Part shown: positions 1 through 7,018 of the stretch, piece after piece
How the letters are laid out: each line of letters begins with the position of its first letter
Numbering within the stretch: the first letter of the stretch is position 1
Assembly (NCBI RefSeq): GCF_020026455.1
Contig: NZ_JAHHQJ010000022.1
Location: 1 to 16,087 of the forward strand
Origin: Alistipes sp.
Lineage (GTDB): Bacteria; Bacteroidota; Bacteroidia; Bacteroidales; Rikenellaceae
Direction: 5' to 3'
DNA length: 16,087 bases
Position numbers and translations under genes: made by a program
Notes under the pieces: generated by a model
What the model saw: only the letters and a program-made list of their open reading frames with translations
What the model was told of the DNA's origin: nothing
Database searches by the model: none

Positions 1-121
1 TGTAAAGTTAATAATTTCTTTTCCCTTTACTTGACACACTTTAGTTTACAGTCTCTATTTACCAGATTTGTAGACTAGTAACTTTTAGAAATTAATCCGT
101 TGCAGAAACGTTTATTTTGAA

Positions 122-1189
122 TTATTGTGTTACAAATACTCTCCAGCTCCCTTCCTTCTCGCCACGCTCCACATATTTTTTGGAAATCAACTGATCCAGC
201 AGTTTCTGTATAGCCGTCACACTAATACCTGTTTCCTCTTTCATGTCTGCCAGTGTTAATGTTGGTTGTGTTCGCATGGCATTCAGAATTTTCGTATAAT
301 TTGGGGTTCGGAAGACAATCCGTTCCCCATCATACCACCATACATTCTCATTCCTTTCGCTTACGAACAGCACATCATTATACACTTCCGTAGCCACCAA
401 GGCATTGAAATATTTCAAAAAAGGACGGATCTCCTTGATCCCTGCATGGGCTCCATCACTAGGGACAGGACCTACTTCGAGATCTGTTTGATGCAAGGCC
501 TCCAAATATTCACTCTTTCTGCGGCTTCGGACGACAATCATCGGATAATCATGGCGAGTCAGAATGTAGTTTACCATCAGTCGTGCAATACGACCGTTGC
601 CGTCCTCGAATGGATGAATGCGTATATAACGATAGTGAAACAGCGCGGCCAACTCTACTGGAGATAATTCCCCCTCTTTCTCCGCGGCATTATACCAATC
701 CACCAGATCTCCCATTAATCCAGGAGTCTCCTCGGGTGAAGCATATTCGAATCTGTCCCCATACCGGGTAATAACACTGTTCGGTCGTGTCTTATACTGG
801 CCGGCATGAATTACATAACTTGTTTGCATACCGCCAGGCAAATTACGATAAACAGTATAATCTTCTCGTAATATGGTTTTATGTAATGTCCGGATAAAAT
901 TCTGTGTCAATGGCACTCCCTTCACCGTAGCTTCTTCCGTCATCATTCGCAGGCCTACGTTACTTGCGGTCATTTCTTGTACGTCACGCACGTCTGCCTC
1001 CCCAATCACTTTGCCGAAAAGCAGCAGAATTTCTGTCTGTCCATAAGTTAATGTGTTACCCTCAATATGGTTACTGTTGTAATTGAAATCCACTGTAAAA
1101 CGTCGGCTAAGCCGTTCTTTATCCTTTTCTGACAGTGGCTGCAAGTTCTGCCATGCAGCAAGAGCCTTTTTTATGTTAAGATATTTCAT
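122..1189 (-). CDS. Fic-domain protein with C-terminal winged helix
   Basis: The 355-residue protein carries the Fic signature HPFEDGNGRIAR at residues 192-203, with catalytic H192, the acidic residue, the Gly-rich anion hole and the final Arg all present. Fic enzymes usually transfer AMP from ATP to Ser, Thr or Tyr of a target protein. An SNHIEG motif at residues 39-44 matches the inhibitory-helix pattern (S/T)xxxE(G/N); its position before the Fic core suggests a class II, self-inhibited enzyme. About the last 60 residues look like a winged helix-turn-helix, common in Fic proteins of Bacteroidota. The start at 1189 fits the promoter-like box 28-35 bp upstream. The gene is clearly more AT-rich than the tra genes and is separated from them by a terminator, so it is probably cargo or flanking DNA, not part of the transfer machine. 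The target is unknown. Confidence 0.93.
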   Translation of the reverse strand: MKYLNIKKALAAWQNLQPLSEKDKERLSRRFTVDFNYNSNHIEGNTLTYGQTEILLLFGKVIGEADVRDVQEMTASNVGLRMMTEEATVKGVPLTQNFIRTLHKTILREDYTVYRNLPGGMQTSYVIHAGQYKTRPNSVITRYGDRFEYASPEETPGLMGDLVDWYNAAEKEGELSPVELAALFHYRYIRIHPFEDGNGRIARLMVNYILTRHDYPMIVVRSRRKSEYLEALHQTDLEVGPVPSDGAHAGIKEIRPFLKYFNALVATEVYNDVLFVSERNENVWWYDGERIVFRTPNYTKILNAMRTQPTLTLADMKEETGISVTAIQKLLDQLISKKYVERGEKEGSWRVFVTQ

Positions 1190-1216
1190 ACGGACATCTA
1201 TTTTCTATCAATATTA

Positions 1217-1224
1217 CAAAGATA
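1217..1224 (-). promoter_or_regulatory. Bacteroidota-type -7 box for the fic gene
   Basis: Read on the minus strand this is TATCTTTG, an exact match to the Bacteroidota -7 consensus TAnnTTTG, 28-35 bp before the fic start codon. A clear TTTG at -33 is not present; only a TTTTC lies at roughly the right distance. Confidence 0.5.
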
Positions 1225-1237
1225 ACATAATTTCTAG

Positions 1238-1263
1238 AAAAGGTTGTATGTATATAACCTTTT
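1238..1263. promoter_or_regulatory. 26-bp operator-like palindrome upstream of fic
   Basis: AAAAGGTT and AACCTTTT form 8-bp arms around a 10-bp centre. Over the full 26 bp, 11 of 13 base pairs are symmetric. It overlaps the expected -33 region of the fic promoter, where a bound repressor would block transcription. The binding protein is unknown; the winged helix of the Fic protein itself is one candidate (inference). Confidence 0.5.
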
Positions 1264-1369
1264 TGCTCGTTTTTTAGGATGTGCTTTGAGAGCCTAGTTT
1301 GTGTGAAAATTTGGTTTATAGAATATTCGCGAGTAGGAATAAGTTGTTCCATATTTGTTGAGTGGATAT

Positions 1370-1415
1370 AAAAATAGCAAGTAAGTCGCTAATTTCCTTA
1401 ACGGCTTACTTGCTA
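1370..1415 (-). terminator. Intrinsic terminator of the tra operon
   Basis: On the minus strand TAGCAAGTAAGCCG (1415-1402) pairs with CGACTTACTTGCTA (1388-1375), 13 of 14 positions, with a loop of about 13 nt, followed directly by TTTTTATAT. It lies 26 bp past the traN stop codon, so the operon ends after traN and not at traO-traQ as in CTnDOT. Confidence 0.85.
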
Positions 1416-1440
1416 CAAGGTTTATTATTCTTAACAATCC

Positions 1441-2331
1441 TTACAATGCCTTTGCTCCGAGCAGCTCCTTGCTCGAGATTTCGAGACATTGATGGCGTGT
1501 TCCGTCCTTTTCGGCGATCTCCAACAGGAGAATCTTGTCCTCCTCGAGGGTCAGTTTCGGGAGGGCGAAGACGATGCGTTGGCGCTGGTGCCCGCGCACG
1601 ATCGAGGGGTCGTTGCAGACCCGCAGCGGTTCGATGATGCGTTGCTGTTGAGCCGTGCGTTTGGCCGCCTTGCTGTCCGCGACGACAAAGCGGAGATAGT
1701 CCACCTCGAAGGAGATGTTCGTGTTGTTGGCAATCTGCACATGGAGGTAGATCACGTCGTTGTAGACATAGATCCCAAGCACCTCGACCTCCACACCGTA
1801 TTTCCGGGTATGGATTCCCTTTACGTCCGCGCGGTTCTGACGGTATATGTCGCTCAACACGCGCTTCACCGTGGCAGGGCGTTCACGCCCCACCTCGCGG
1901 AGCAGCACGCGCCCCTCGTCCGCACGGGCCGTTTCCGAGGCTGACGCAGGCTGTGTCGCCGGACTCTCCGCGGCCACAATCTCGATGGTCGACGTGGAGG
2001 GGTTCTCGGCATACCGGGCATCGAAGGTGTAGAACCCGCCGTCCTCGGTAATTACCGTGAGGTTGGTCTCCTCCGCAAAGTCGCGCACGGCGGCCTTCAC
2101 CCGCACGACATTCTCCGCGCCGTCGGCTTTCCCGGCGATGATGGACATCGAGCCGATGTCGATGTAGGTTACGGGCGCCGGGAAGAGGATATGCACGGTC
2201 TTCGTAAATCCCACCTCGATGGTACGGGGGGTGAGCTCCTGTCGGGACGAGGTTCCGTCGTTTTGGGCCATGACTTTGGCCGCGGCAAAAAGAGCCGCCA
2301 GAAGAGTCGGATAAATGAGGTCTCGTTTCAT
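1441..2331 (-). CDS. traN: Conjugative transposon protein TraN (DUF4138)
   Basis: A 296-residue protein with an N-terminal signal peptide (hydrophobic residues 8-20, likely cleavage after VMA, residue 22), so it is exported to the periplasm. The remainder is rich in beta strands and matches the Bacteroides TraN family, thought to correspond to VirB9, an outer-membrane part of the secretion channel (family knowledge). A low-complexity Ser/Ala/Pro linker near residues 120-140 separates an N-terminal domain, which contains the FTKTVHILFPAPVTYID segment, from the C-terminal domain. It is last in the operon, 11 bp after traM and just before the terminator. The leader CTAAACGACGACACC before ATG resembles that of several other tra genes here. 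Confidence 0.9.
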   Translation of the reverse strand: MKRDLIYPTLLAALFAAAKVMAQNDGTSSRQELTPRTIEVGFTKTVHILFPAPVTYIDIGSMSIIAGKADGAENVVRVKAAVRDFAEETNLTVITEDGGFYTFDARYAENPSTSTIEIVAAESPATQPASASETARADEGRVLLREVGRERPATVKRVLSDIYRQNRADVKGIHTRKYGVEVEVLGIYVYNDVIYLHVQIANNTNISFEVDYLRFVVADSKAAKRTAQQQRIIEPLRVCNDPSIVRGHQRQRIVFALPKLTLEEDKILLLEIAEKDGTRHQCLEISSKELLGAKAL

Positions 2332-2342
2332 GGTGTCGTCGT

Positions 2343-3545
2343 TTAGTTTTCTTTGGAGATTAACAGAATCTGGTGGTTGGCCTTGAGGGTGATGCGCACC
2401 TCGCGGAGCTTCTCGGAGAGGTAGCGGGAGGATGCCTGAATTCCGCCCCGCGCCAACTCTGCGAGGACCTGTTGCCCGGCCGAGTGGGTAATGTTCACGC
2501 TCGTCCCGGCCGTCTGTCCCACGGATGCCAGCGCCTCCTTGAGGGCTGTCCGCTCGCGGGAGTTGGGGACGTTGATTCCCGGCTGGCCGTCGAGATCATA
2601 CGCCTCGGCCTGCACCTGGAAGATGCGTCCGCGGTATTCGATGGAGGTTACCGTCACCCGCAACCGGTCGCTCGTTACGGAGACGGCGCCGTAGAGTGAC
2701 GTATTGCGGGGGATCACATCGCCGTCGATGCGTACCGGTTCCAGCAGCCGGAGGGCGATTGTCGAACCTACGCGCACGACCTGCGTCTGCGCGACGCAGG
2801 CCCGGATGGTCGGAGCCGTATCCACCGGAAGAATGCCCGCGGCCGTCAAAAACCCGATGTTGCGCTCCCGTGTGGAGTCGATCCGCGGATTGAGGGTCGA
2901 AGCCCGGACGTCGCCCTCGCGCACGGGATGCATGACGCTGAAACGTCCCGGGGATTTCGCACCGTTGGCTTCGACTGAAACCCCTGTCGCGCCTCCGAGG
3001 TAGCGCTGTGCCAGGCGGTACTGCTCCTCGGCCACCTCCATCGGGTTGGGCTGCTGCCGCTCGATGTCGAGTTGCTGCTGCAGGGAAGCCACCTGCTCGC
3101 GGAGCTCTTCGACCTCGGCATTGCGCGGCGGCGCAGCGTAGAATTGCCGGGCCTGCTGCTGCATGGCACGGTTTGCCTCGGCAGCCCGGCGCACGGGATC
3201 ATCGGTCGGAGACTGCGACTCCGTGTTGCGAAACTCCCCATCGAGCAGCGAGAAGGAGTTGTCCCCGAGGGTCATCATCCGGTTGCGGGACTGCTCCTCG
3301 CTGGCCACGCGCTCCGCGGCCTTGCGCTTGTCGCCCTCGATCTTCGGGGCCTTGCCGTCGGGCAGCGAGGTGTTGATCCCTGCCTGCCCCTCGCCGATCG
3401 TGGGCGCGGGTTTGAAAAGGAACCAGATGAACGCGATGACCAGACAACTCCCGACTGCGGCCACCAGGATGACTTTTCTTTTTCGCCGACGCTCGAATGC
3501 CGCGGCGGAATCGGGTGTCGGTGCGTTTTTTTGTCTCTCTTCCAT
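2343..3545 (-). CDS. traM: Conjugative transposon protein TraM (VirB10-like)
   Basis: A 400-residue inner-membrane protein. Residues 1-24 are charged and cytoplasmic, residues 25-44 form one membrane helix, and a polar region with a short coiled coil (about 144-166, ELREQVASLQQQL) follows. Residues 255-400 form the conserved C-terminal domain containing VRVGSTIALRLLEPVRIDG and VIPRNTSLYG, the kind of beta-rich domain found in VirB10/TrbI proteins. This topology fits a protein that spans the periplasm and links inner and outer membrane parts of the channel. It lies 2 bp after traL and 11 bp before traN. Family assignment is strong from order and motifs; the VirB10 equivalence is inference. Confidence 0.9.
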   Translation of the reverse strand: MEERQKNAPTPDSAAAFERRRKRKVILVAAVGSCLVIAFIWFLFKPAPTIGEGQAGINTSLPDGKAPKIEGDKRKAAERVASEEQSRNRMMTLGDNSFSLLDGEFRNTESQSPTDDPVRRAAEANRAMQQQARQFYAAPPRNAEVEELREQVASLQQQLDIERQQPNPMEVAEEQYRLAQRYLGGATGVSVEANGAKSPGRFSVMHPVREGDVRASTLNPRIDSTRERNIGFLTAAGILPVDTAPTIRACVAQTQVVRVGSTIALRLLEPVRIDGDVIPRNTSLYGAVSVTSDRLRVTVTSIEYRGRIFQVQAEAYDLDGQPGINVPNSRERTALKEALASVGQTAGTSVNITHSAGQQVLAELARGGIQASSRYLSEKLREVRITLKANHQILLISKEN

Positions 3546-3547
3546 GG

Positions 3548-3766
3548 TTATCGAAATTTCAGGTTTTCAAAAGAGGGAGGAACCATCCTCCCGAAGACGA
3601 ATCGTGGTGCAGGTCCGAAGAGCAGCAGTCCGTAGAGCCCGACCAGCAGCAGAAACATCCCGAGGAGGATGCACCGCCGGGTTCGGGGCTTGAGTCGGTC
3701 GTGCCAGCGCCGGATGCGCCGCCGCAGCCAGCGCACGCGGCTTTGGATAAGCGCTTTAACGGTCAT
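3548..3766 (-). CDS. traL: Small membrane protein TraL (DUF3989-like)
   Basis: The preferred start at 3766 gives 72 residues and an 11-bp overlap with the end of traK. An in-frame ATG at 3790 would add eight residues but overlap traK by 35 bp. The N-terminal half is very basic (RVRWLRRRIRRWHDRLKPRTRR is close to half Arg) and is followed by one membrane helix (ILLGMFLLLVGLYGLLLFG), so the basic end should be cytoplasmic. Length, topology and the slot between traK and traM match TraL of Bacteroides conjugative transposons. The molecular role is not known. Confidence 0.8.
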   Translation of the reverse strand: MTVKALIQSRVRWLRRRIRRWHDRLKPRTRRCILLGMFLLLVGLYGLLLFGPAPRFVFGRMVPPSFENLKFR

Positions 3767-4379
3767 AGGTCTGCAGGTCCTTGTTTTCAACGATCATCAG
3801 ATCCTCGACCAGAAACCCCTGCGGGTTGTTGTCCGAGCGGGAGACGTTGACCAGCCGGCAGGTCGTGACGAGCGACCGCTCCGTGATCGTGTTCTCGCGC
3901 ATGATGCGCTGCCGGGCATAGGTCGTGGCTTCGTAGGGATAGCGGTCAAAGTTGCAGCGGATGCTGTCCACATGGACCATCTGCGAGACATTGGCGGCAA
4001 TCAGCCGGTTGAAGAACCCCTTCTCCTGCAGGAGCTTGTAGTAGGAGAGGGCGCTCTTGTCAGCCATCTGCAGGGCCCGCTCCATGTTCGACTCGATGGC
4101 CGCCTTGTCGGGCGAGAGCGAGAAGAAGAGTTCGTGGAAGCGCCGCACATGCTCGCGGGCCTCGACGGGCCGGTTCTGGGCAAGATCCTGCGAGAGGGCT
4201 ACCATGAGCGAGCGGCCGTTGTCCAGGACGTAGATCTTCTCGCGCTGCCGCTCGGCAAAGGTATACGAGAGGCTGACGGCCGTGATGGTCACCACGGCGC
4301 AGATTCCGGCGAAGATGAGTGCATAGAGGCGCAATTGCCGGAAGGAGGTTTCGATGTTCAGCAATGATTTGAATTCCAT
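3756..4379 (-). CDS. traK: Conjugative transposon protein TraK (VirB8-like)
   Basis: A 207-residue protein starting MEFKSLLNIETSFRQLR, typical of Bacteroides TraK, with one membrane helix at residues 17-41 and a periplasmic domain of about 165 residues. This is the layout of VirB8, a scaffold of the inner-membrane complex (inference by topology). It follows traJ by 7 bp, and its last codons overlap the traL start (the tail reads ATGACCGTTAA), suggesting translational coupling. Confidence 0.92.
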   Translation of the reverse strand: MEFKSLLNIETSFRQLRLYALIFAGICAVVTITAVSLSYTFAERQREKIYVLDNGRSLMVALSQDLAQNRPVEAREHVRRFHELFFSLSPDKAAIESNMERALQMADKSALSYYKLLQEKGFFNRLIAANVSQMVHVDSIRCNFDRYPYEATTYARQRIMRENTITERSLVTTCRLVNVSRSDNNPQGFLVEDLMIVENKDLQTYDR

Positions 4380-4386
4380 GAGGCGA

Positions 4387-5442
4387 TTATTTTTTAAGGA
4401 TCAGGCGAGCTGCGGAAGCCAGCCCCTTTCCGGTTGTTCCGACCGTGCTTTTGGTTCCAGCCCAGACCTTCCCGGTGATCCATCCGGCACCGCCGCTCAC
4501 GAGCGACGTAGCGCGTGAAATGGTCCGGTTGTAGGAAGAGAAGCCGTTGGCCTGCACGACCCACGAAGCGATCGAGGGGATGCAGAGATAGCCGCAGATG
4601 GCCACGAGGATAAAGATCAGGTTGACGCTGTTTGACATGTCGAAATACCAGTTGTAGTCCTGCGCCATCATCTCGGCATCGTGCTGCAGCGAGAGGGCTT
4701 GCAGCCGGGCGATGATGGCCGAGAAGAGGTCCGAGATGGGGAGCCACAGGTAGATGGAGATGTACTTGGAGAACCACTGCACCAGGGTATTCTGAAATCC
4801 ATCGAAGATCGAGATGGCAAAAGCGATGGGGCCGAGCAGCGAGAGGACAATCAGGTAGAAGGTCCGCAGCACGTCGAGGATCACGCCCGCGGCGGTGAAG
4901 AAGAGCTCCATGATCGCGGTAAGGGCTTTCAGGATCATCCCCTTGATACTCCATGACTTCCGCTCGCTCTGCATCCGGTCGAGGGCCTGTTGTGACTGCT
5001 CGTCGATGCCCAGGGCCTGCAGCTCGCGCTCCTTCTCCTCGTCCTCGGCGTAGTAACTCTCTGCCGGAAGCCGCTCGCGGCTCTCCTGTTCGAGGCGAGC
5101 GCACTCCCGATGCCACTCCTGCATATTGAAAGTCTGACCGACCATCAGCGAGTGGGTGGCCTGCACCAGCGGGGAGAGGATTCCGTTGAGCGACCCGAGC
5201 ACAAGGGTCGGGAAGAACATGATGCAGATGCCGATTGCCATAGGTCGCAGCAGTGGGAAGAGGTCAATGGGTTCGGCCCGGGCCATCGCCTGCCAGATGC
5301 GGTAGGCGATGTAGAGCAGGGCTCCGATTCCGGCTATGGCCGTGGCAACTTTGGCCATCGGATAGCAGAGAACCATCATGTCGTCGTAGAGAACGCGGAG
5401 AATCGTGTGGATGTTCTCCGAGATAGAGAGAACCTGTACCAT
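4387..5442 (-). CDS. traJ: Conjugative transposon protein TraJ (VirB6-like)
   Basis: A 351-residue polytopic inner-membrane protein. Likely membrane helices lie near residues 30-48, 66-86, 172-190, 193-213, 226-246 and 273-292. A highly charged, helical loop at about 108-165 separates the first two from the rest. The C-terminal tail (about 300-351) is Gly/Ser/Lys-rich and soluble. Layout and place match TraJ, thought to act like VirB6 in the inner-membrane channel. It lies 2 bp after traI and 7 bp before traK. Confidence 0.9.
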   Translation of the reverse strand: MVQVLSISENIHTILRVLYDDMMVLCYPMAKVATAIAGIGALLYIAYRIWQAMARAEPIDLFPLLRPMAIGICIMFFPTLVLGSLNGILSPLVQATHSLMVGQTFNMQEWHRECARLEQESRERLPAESYYAEDEEKERELQALGIDEQSQQALDRMQSERKSWSIKGMILKALTAIMELFFTAAGVILDVLRTFYLIVLSLLGPIAFAISIFDGFQNTLVQWFSKYISIYLWLPISDLFSAIIARLQALSLQHDAEMMAQDYNWYFDMSNSVNLIFILVAICGYLCIPSIASWVVQANGFSSYNRTISRATSLVSGGAGWITGKVWAGTKSTVGTTGKGLASAARLILKK

Positions 5443-5444
5443 CG

Positions 5445-6074
5445 CTACCAGTATCGTTGTTCGTCGGTTCCGTAAAGAGCCATCGCGCGGTCGAGGTCAT
5501 TTCGTTGCGCCCCGCGCAGCAGCGAGATGGAGATGTTTTTGCGCGTGTAGTAGCGGGCCAGATCCCGATGGTGTCGCAGCACGCCGTAGACCCGTTCCAC
5601 CACGTCGATGCGGTCCTTGTCAGTCAGTGACATGTCTGTGGGGCTGACAATATCCTGCAGCTCCTTGAGCTCCCCGGCCGACTCCTCGATGATCCGGGCA
5701 TATCCCGTGGCGATGGCCGCCAGTTCCGCGGCCGAGAAGTTGTCATCGACCACCATGCGCTGATAGCCGTTGACGTAGATGTCGGAGATCTCTCCGACGA
5801 GCAGCATGCACTGCTGGACCTTGCGGGCCGAGCGGACGAGGTTGTTGACCGCCTTCAGTGCATCGTAATATCGCTTTCCCTGTTCGTAGATCTTTACGGT
5901 CTCTTGAAAACTTTGCAGAAGGGTCGAGCCGTTGCGGGCCGCTTCGACGATCTGTTTGGTGGAGTTAATGATTCCCTGTGCGAGATTTGAAGGGTCTGTG
6001 ACGACCCATTGTGCCTGCGCGGCCCGGGCTGTCAGGAGCAGCCCGAGGCAGAGCAGGAGAATGCGTGGTTTCAT
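5445..6074 (-). CDS. traI: Conjugative transposon protein TraI (DUF4141)
   Basis: The frame is open to 6320, but the start at 6074 gives a clear signal peptide (MKPR, hydrophobic 5-14, cleavage after RAAQA at residue 21) and a 209-residue protein. The mature part begins QWVVTDPSNLAQGIINSTKQIVEA and is mainly helical, as in the DUF4141/TraI family; a VirB5-like role is possible but unproven. A 115-bp gap precedes it, one of the few real gaps in the operon. The leader CAAAACGACAGAACC before ATG closely matches that of the gene starting at 6642. Confidence 0.88.
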   Translation of the reverse strand: MKPRILLLCLGLLLTARAAQAQWVVTDPSNLAQGIINSTKQIVEAARNGSTLLQSFQETVKIYEQGKRYYDALKAVNNLVRSARKVQQCMLLVGEISDIYVNGYQRMVVDDNFSAAELAAIATGYARIIEESAGELKELQDIVSPTDMSLTDKDRIDVVERVYGVLRHHRDLARYYTRKNISISLLRGAQRNDLDRAMALYGTDEQRYW

Positions 6075-6189
6075 GGTTCTGTCGTTTTGAGGTTCGTTCA
6101 ATGTCTCAATTTGCGGGGTGCCGCTTCGGCGGGCTGCATTATCGCAGGGTATTCCCGGCGAAAGAGCCCCTCGAATAATTCGCGCCACT

Positions 6190-6642
6190 TCATGTCTCGG
6201 GCGCATGATCCGTGAAACACTCCTCGGAAATGCTCTCCTGCTCCGCACGCCGGCAGGCCCGCTCCTCCGCGACAAAGCGTCCGTAGCAGCCCAAAAGCAG
6301 CGTGTCGCTCTCGGGGTCAAGCTCGATGGAGTGCATGTCTCGGGGATCGTCGCGGCTGCCGAAGAGCAGCGTGCGACGCTCGGCCGTGATGACGGTATCC
6401 TGCACCAGCCGCCGGTAGCAGAGCGTGTTGTCGAAGATCAGCATCCGGTAGGTCCGGGCGCAAATGCGACGGATCGAGGCCGAGAGGTTGTTCTCCGTCG
6501 AGAGCCACGATCCGCAGATGCGGTCGTAGGCGATTTCCTCCTGCAGCGAGGTGATAAGTCGTACAAGTTGGGTGTGCTGTTGGATTTCGGCCCGCAGCGA
6601 CGCGAGCGCTTCCGCGGGGGTGATGTTTGGGGTACTACTCAT
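6190..6642 (-). CDS. Small operon protein, DUF3876-like, soluble form
   Basis: A 150-residue protein with no membrane segment or signal peptide. Residues 11-37 are predicted helical or coiled coil (LASLRAEIQQHTQLVRLITS); residues 42-123 resemble the product of the upstream neighbour gene. Shared marks are ICGSWLSTEN (42-51) against LCGEWRSTRN, and DPESDTLLLGCYGRF (109-123) against TPDSDLLLVIPGGIF. I place both tentatively in the DUF3876 group found in Bacteroides conjugative transposons. The start at 6642 is chosen over 6777 because it overlaps the stop of the gene before it by only 8 bp and has the shared AAAACGAC leader. Function unknown; position suggests a part or assembly factor of the channel. 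Confidence 0.7.
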   Translation of the reverse strand: MSSTPNITPAEALASLRAEIQQHTQLVRLITSLQEEIAYDRICGSWLSTENNLSASIRRICARTYRMLIFDNTLCYRRLVQDTVITAERRTLLFGSRDDPRDMHSIELDPESDTLLLGCYGRFVAEERACRRAEQESISEECFTDHAPET

Positions 6643-7018
6643 GGTAAGTCGTTTTGAGGGTTGGACAATCGCGTTTGAAAATGCCTCCCGGAATGACCAG
6701 CAGCAGGTCGGAGTCGGGGGTGTGGAAGAGATCGACACGCGCTCGGCCGTAGTCCTCGTAATGCATGCACGAGGCATACTTCAGCGGGTGCATCTCAAAG
6801 GATTTACGGCCGGTCCGCGAGTCGTAGCGATGGATGCGAATCCAGAAACCATCGTCCCGATGGTCGATCTCGATCCGGGTGTCATTTCGTGTCGAACGCC
6901 ACTCGCCGCACAGCGGGCGGATCTTGTGGTATTCGAAATCGTAGAAGAACCGGAATCCGCCGATCAGGGCCAGCAACGCCAGCAGCAGTCCGGCACAGCC
7001 CCAAAGAATCTGTTTCAT
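6635..7018 (-). CDS. Small membrane-anchored protein, DUF3876-like
   Basis: A 127-residue protein with an N-terminal membrane helix or uncleaved signal (residues 4-25, ILWGCAGLLLALLALIGGF) and a soluble domain with LCGEWRST (36-43), FWIRIHRYDSRTGRKSFE (58-75) and PDSDLLLVIPGGIF (101-114). Its start overlaps the traG stop as ATGA (7018-7015), so translation is probably coupled to traG. It fills the place between traG and traI where Bacteroides elements have small proteins, some called TraH. Function unknown. It looks like a paralogue of the next gene. Confidence 0.75.
   Translation of the reverse strand: MKQILWGCAGLLLALLALIGGFRFFYDFEYHKIRPLCGEWRSTRNDTRIEIDHRDDGFWIRIHRYDSRTGRKSFEMHPLKYASCMHYEDYGRARVDLFHTPDSDLLLVIPGGIFKRDCPTLKTTYHE

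Noticed and set aside
1..121. TTGACA-like sequence and possible terminator downstream of the fic gene
   Set aside because: Only a 4-bp stem without a T tract was found, and the -35-like hexamer does not fit Bacteroidota promoters; nothing supportable.
1264..1369. Possible similarity of TTTGTGTGAAAATTT near 1299 to TTTTGTGTAAATGAAAT near 16004 as element-end repeats
   Set aside because: The match is short, gapped and AT-rich; not enough to call attachment sites.
3072..3693. Overlapping plus-strand frames inside traM
   Set aside because: They lie opposite the TraM coding frame, are Arg/Gly/Pro-rich and show no domain; they are shadows of the real gene.
6075..6320. N-terminal extension of traI
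   Set aside because: The internal start at 6074 begins with a clear signal peptide and shared leader; the extension is Arg-rich and overlaps the previous gene.
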